Positions 57,369 through 57,786 of a stretch of 57,786 nucleotides of DNA are shown in pieces; positions within the stretch are counted from its first letter, which is position 1; every line of letters begins with the position of its first letter. The stretch covers positions 1 through 57,786 of the forward strand of contig MWEK01000028.1 in NCBI GenBank assembly GCA_002070955.1, written 5' to 3'. The DNA is from Planctomycetes bacterium ADurb.Bin069 (GTDB lineage Bacteria; Planctomycetota; UBA8108; UBA8890; UBA8898). Position numbers and translations under genes: made by a program. The notes beneath the pieces are model-generated. The model had not been told where the DNA came from. It saw nothing but the letters and a program-made list of their open reading frames with translations, and did not search any database.

Positions 57369-57786
57369 CTACTCGCAGGGCTTAAAACGCTCGCAGCCGA
57401 GACCGTCGGCGGTCGGATCCACGCCGCAGTCCGCAAACGGCGGCGGCAGCGGACCGGTGCCCGCGAAAAGGTGCCCGAGAATCTTGACCGCATCGGCGAT
57501 ATTGACCATCGCATCGTCGTTGGCATCCGCCGCCTCGAGGCAGTCGAGCTGCGTCGCGCCCCCGCCGAAGAGGTAGCCGAGCACTCGCACGGCATCGGCG
57601 ATGTCCAACTTGCCGTCGGCGTTGGCATCGCCGCGCTTGAAGGTCGTCTCGGCCGGCCCCTCGCACTCGTCCGGAACGCCGTTGCCGTTGGCGTCCTTCG
57701 AGGTGCCGCTCGCGATGTCGCAGGCATCGGGAACGCCGTTCTTGTTGCAGTCCACCGCGGGCAATCCGGCCGCCGTCGGCCAGCCG
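57369..57786 (-). CDS. Dockerin-containing protein, C-terminal part (5' end beyond the window)
   Basis: The frame is open to the window edge, so about 138 C-terminal residues are seen; the TTG at 57764 is not a start. Two calcium-type repeats (DCNKNGVPDACDI and DANGNGVPDECEG) are followed by a dockerin ([38 protein letters not shown]) and a tail ending KPCE. The NGVPDxCDI repeats are a planctomycete hallmark. It converges with the metallophosphoesterase gene; its 3' end was part of the duplicated block. Confidence 0.85.
   Translation of the reverse strand, partial: GWPTAAGLPAVDCNKNGVPDACDIASGTSKDANGNGVPDECEGPAETTFKRGDANADGKLDIADAVRVLGYLFGGGATQLDCLEAADANDDAMVNIADAVKILGHLFAGTGPLPPPFADCGVDPTADGLGCERFKPCE

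Overview
The window is GC-rich bacterial DNA in two unrelated parts. Bases 1-~5200 read like a beta-proteobacterium (Rhodocyclales-like): the 3' part of meaB, then pccB and pccA (propionyl-CoA carboxylase), a textbook U-tailed terminator, and a convergent neutral zinc metallopeptidase. That metallopeptidase lacks its N-terminus because the sequence switches, inside about 20 bp of shared sequence near 5190-5212, into a second open gene in another frame. Two genes broken at one point suggest an assembly chimera, so the first 5.2 kb should not be used to infer biology for the rest.

Bases ~5200-57786 look like a Planctomycetota-type genome: secreted multidomain proteins with C-terminal dockerin-like double EF-hands, DCNxNGxPDxC calcium repeats, NPCBM-like modules, several Tat-exported Gfo/Idh/MocA oxidoreductases and an SMP-30-like protein. 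The phylum is inferred from protein style only.

Layout: (a) 5.2-24.8 kb, a divergent pair of transcription units: a cohesin-like/IPT-repeat protein on the minus strand, and on the plus strand three consecutive giant secreted proteins (2749, 1507 and 1639 aa), each with lamin-tail domains, a CotH-kinase-like domain and a C-terminal dockerin. (b) 25.0-35.4 kb, a thioredoxin-like protein, a Gfo/Idh protein, ApbE, a truncated DUF2784 remnant, then bioB-bioF-bioH-like, a second Gfo/Idh gene with its own promoter, and bioC-bioD-bioA: a complete BioC-BioH type biotin pathway with stop/start overlaps. (c) 35.4-41.4 kb, minus strand: a Gfo/Idh gene, an ADP-ribosylglycohydrolase, and a compact selenium-handling set (DUF3343, cysteine-desulfurase family, YedF/TusA-like, YedE transporter) preceded by a gene of unknown function. 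(d) 41.6-57.8 kb: an MFS transporter; three secreted dockerin proteins (triplicated NPCBM/Big_2, triplicated WYNGYY-type domain with thrombospondin-3 repeats, LamG/metallophosphoesterase); an SMP-30-like protein; a D-Ala-D-Ala-ligase-like ATP-grasp protein convergent with a zinc metallopeptidase; a fourth Gfo/Idh protein; and a dockerin gene cut by the window end.

The most notable points are a possible cohesin/dockerin surface system (one cohesin-like protein, seven dockerins that share a cysteine pair), loss of the catalytic lysine in two of the four Gfo/Idh proteins, the DUF2784 remnant coupled to bioB, the selenium module, and an old tandem duplication that left decayed copies of two convergent gene tails at 56.9-57.4 kb. 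No rRNA, tRNA, CRISPR array, transposase or phage gene was recognised.
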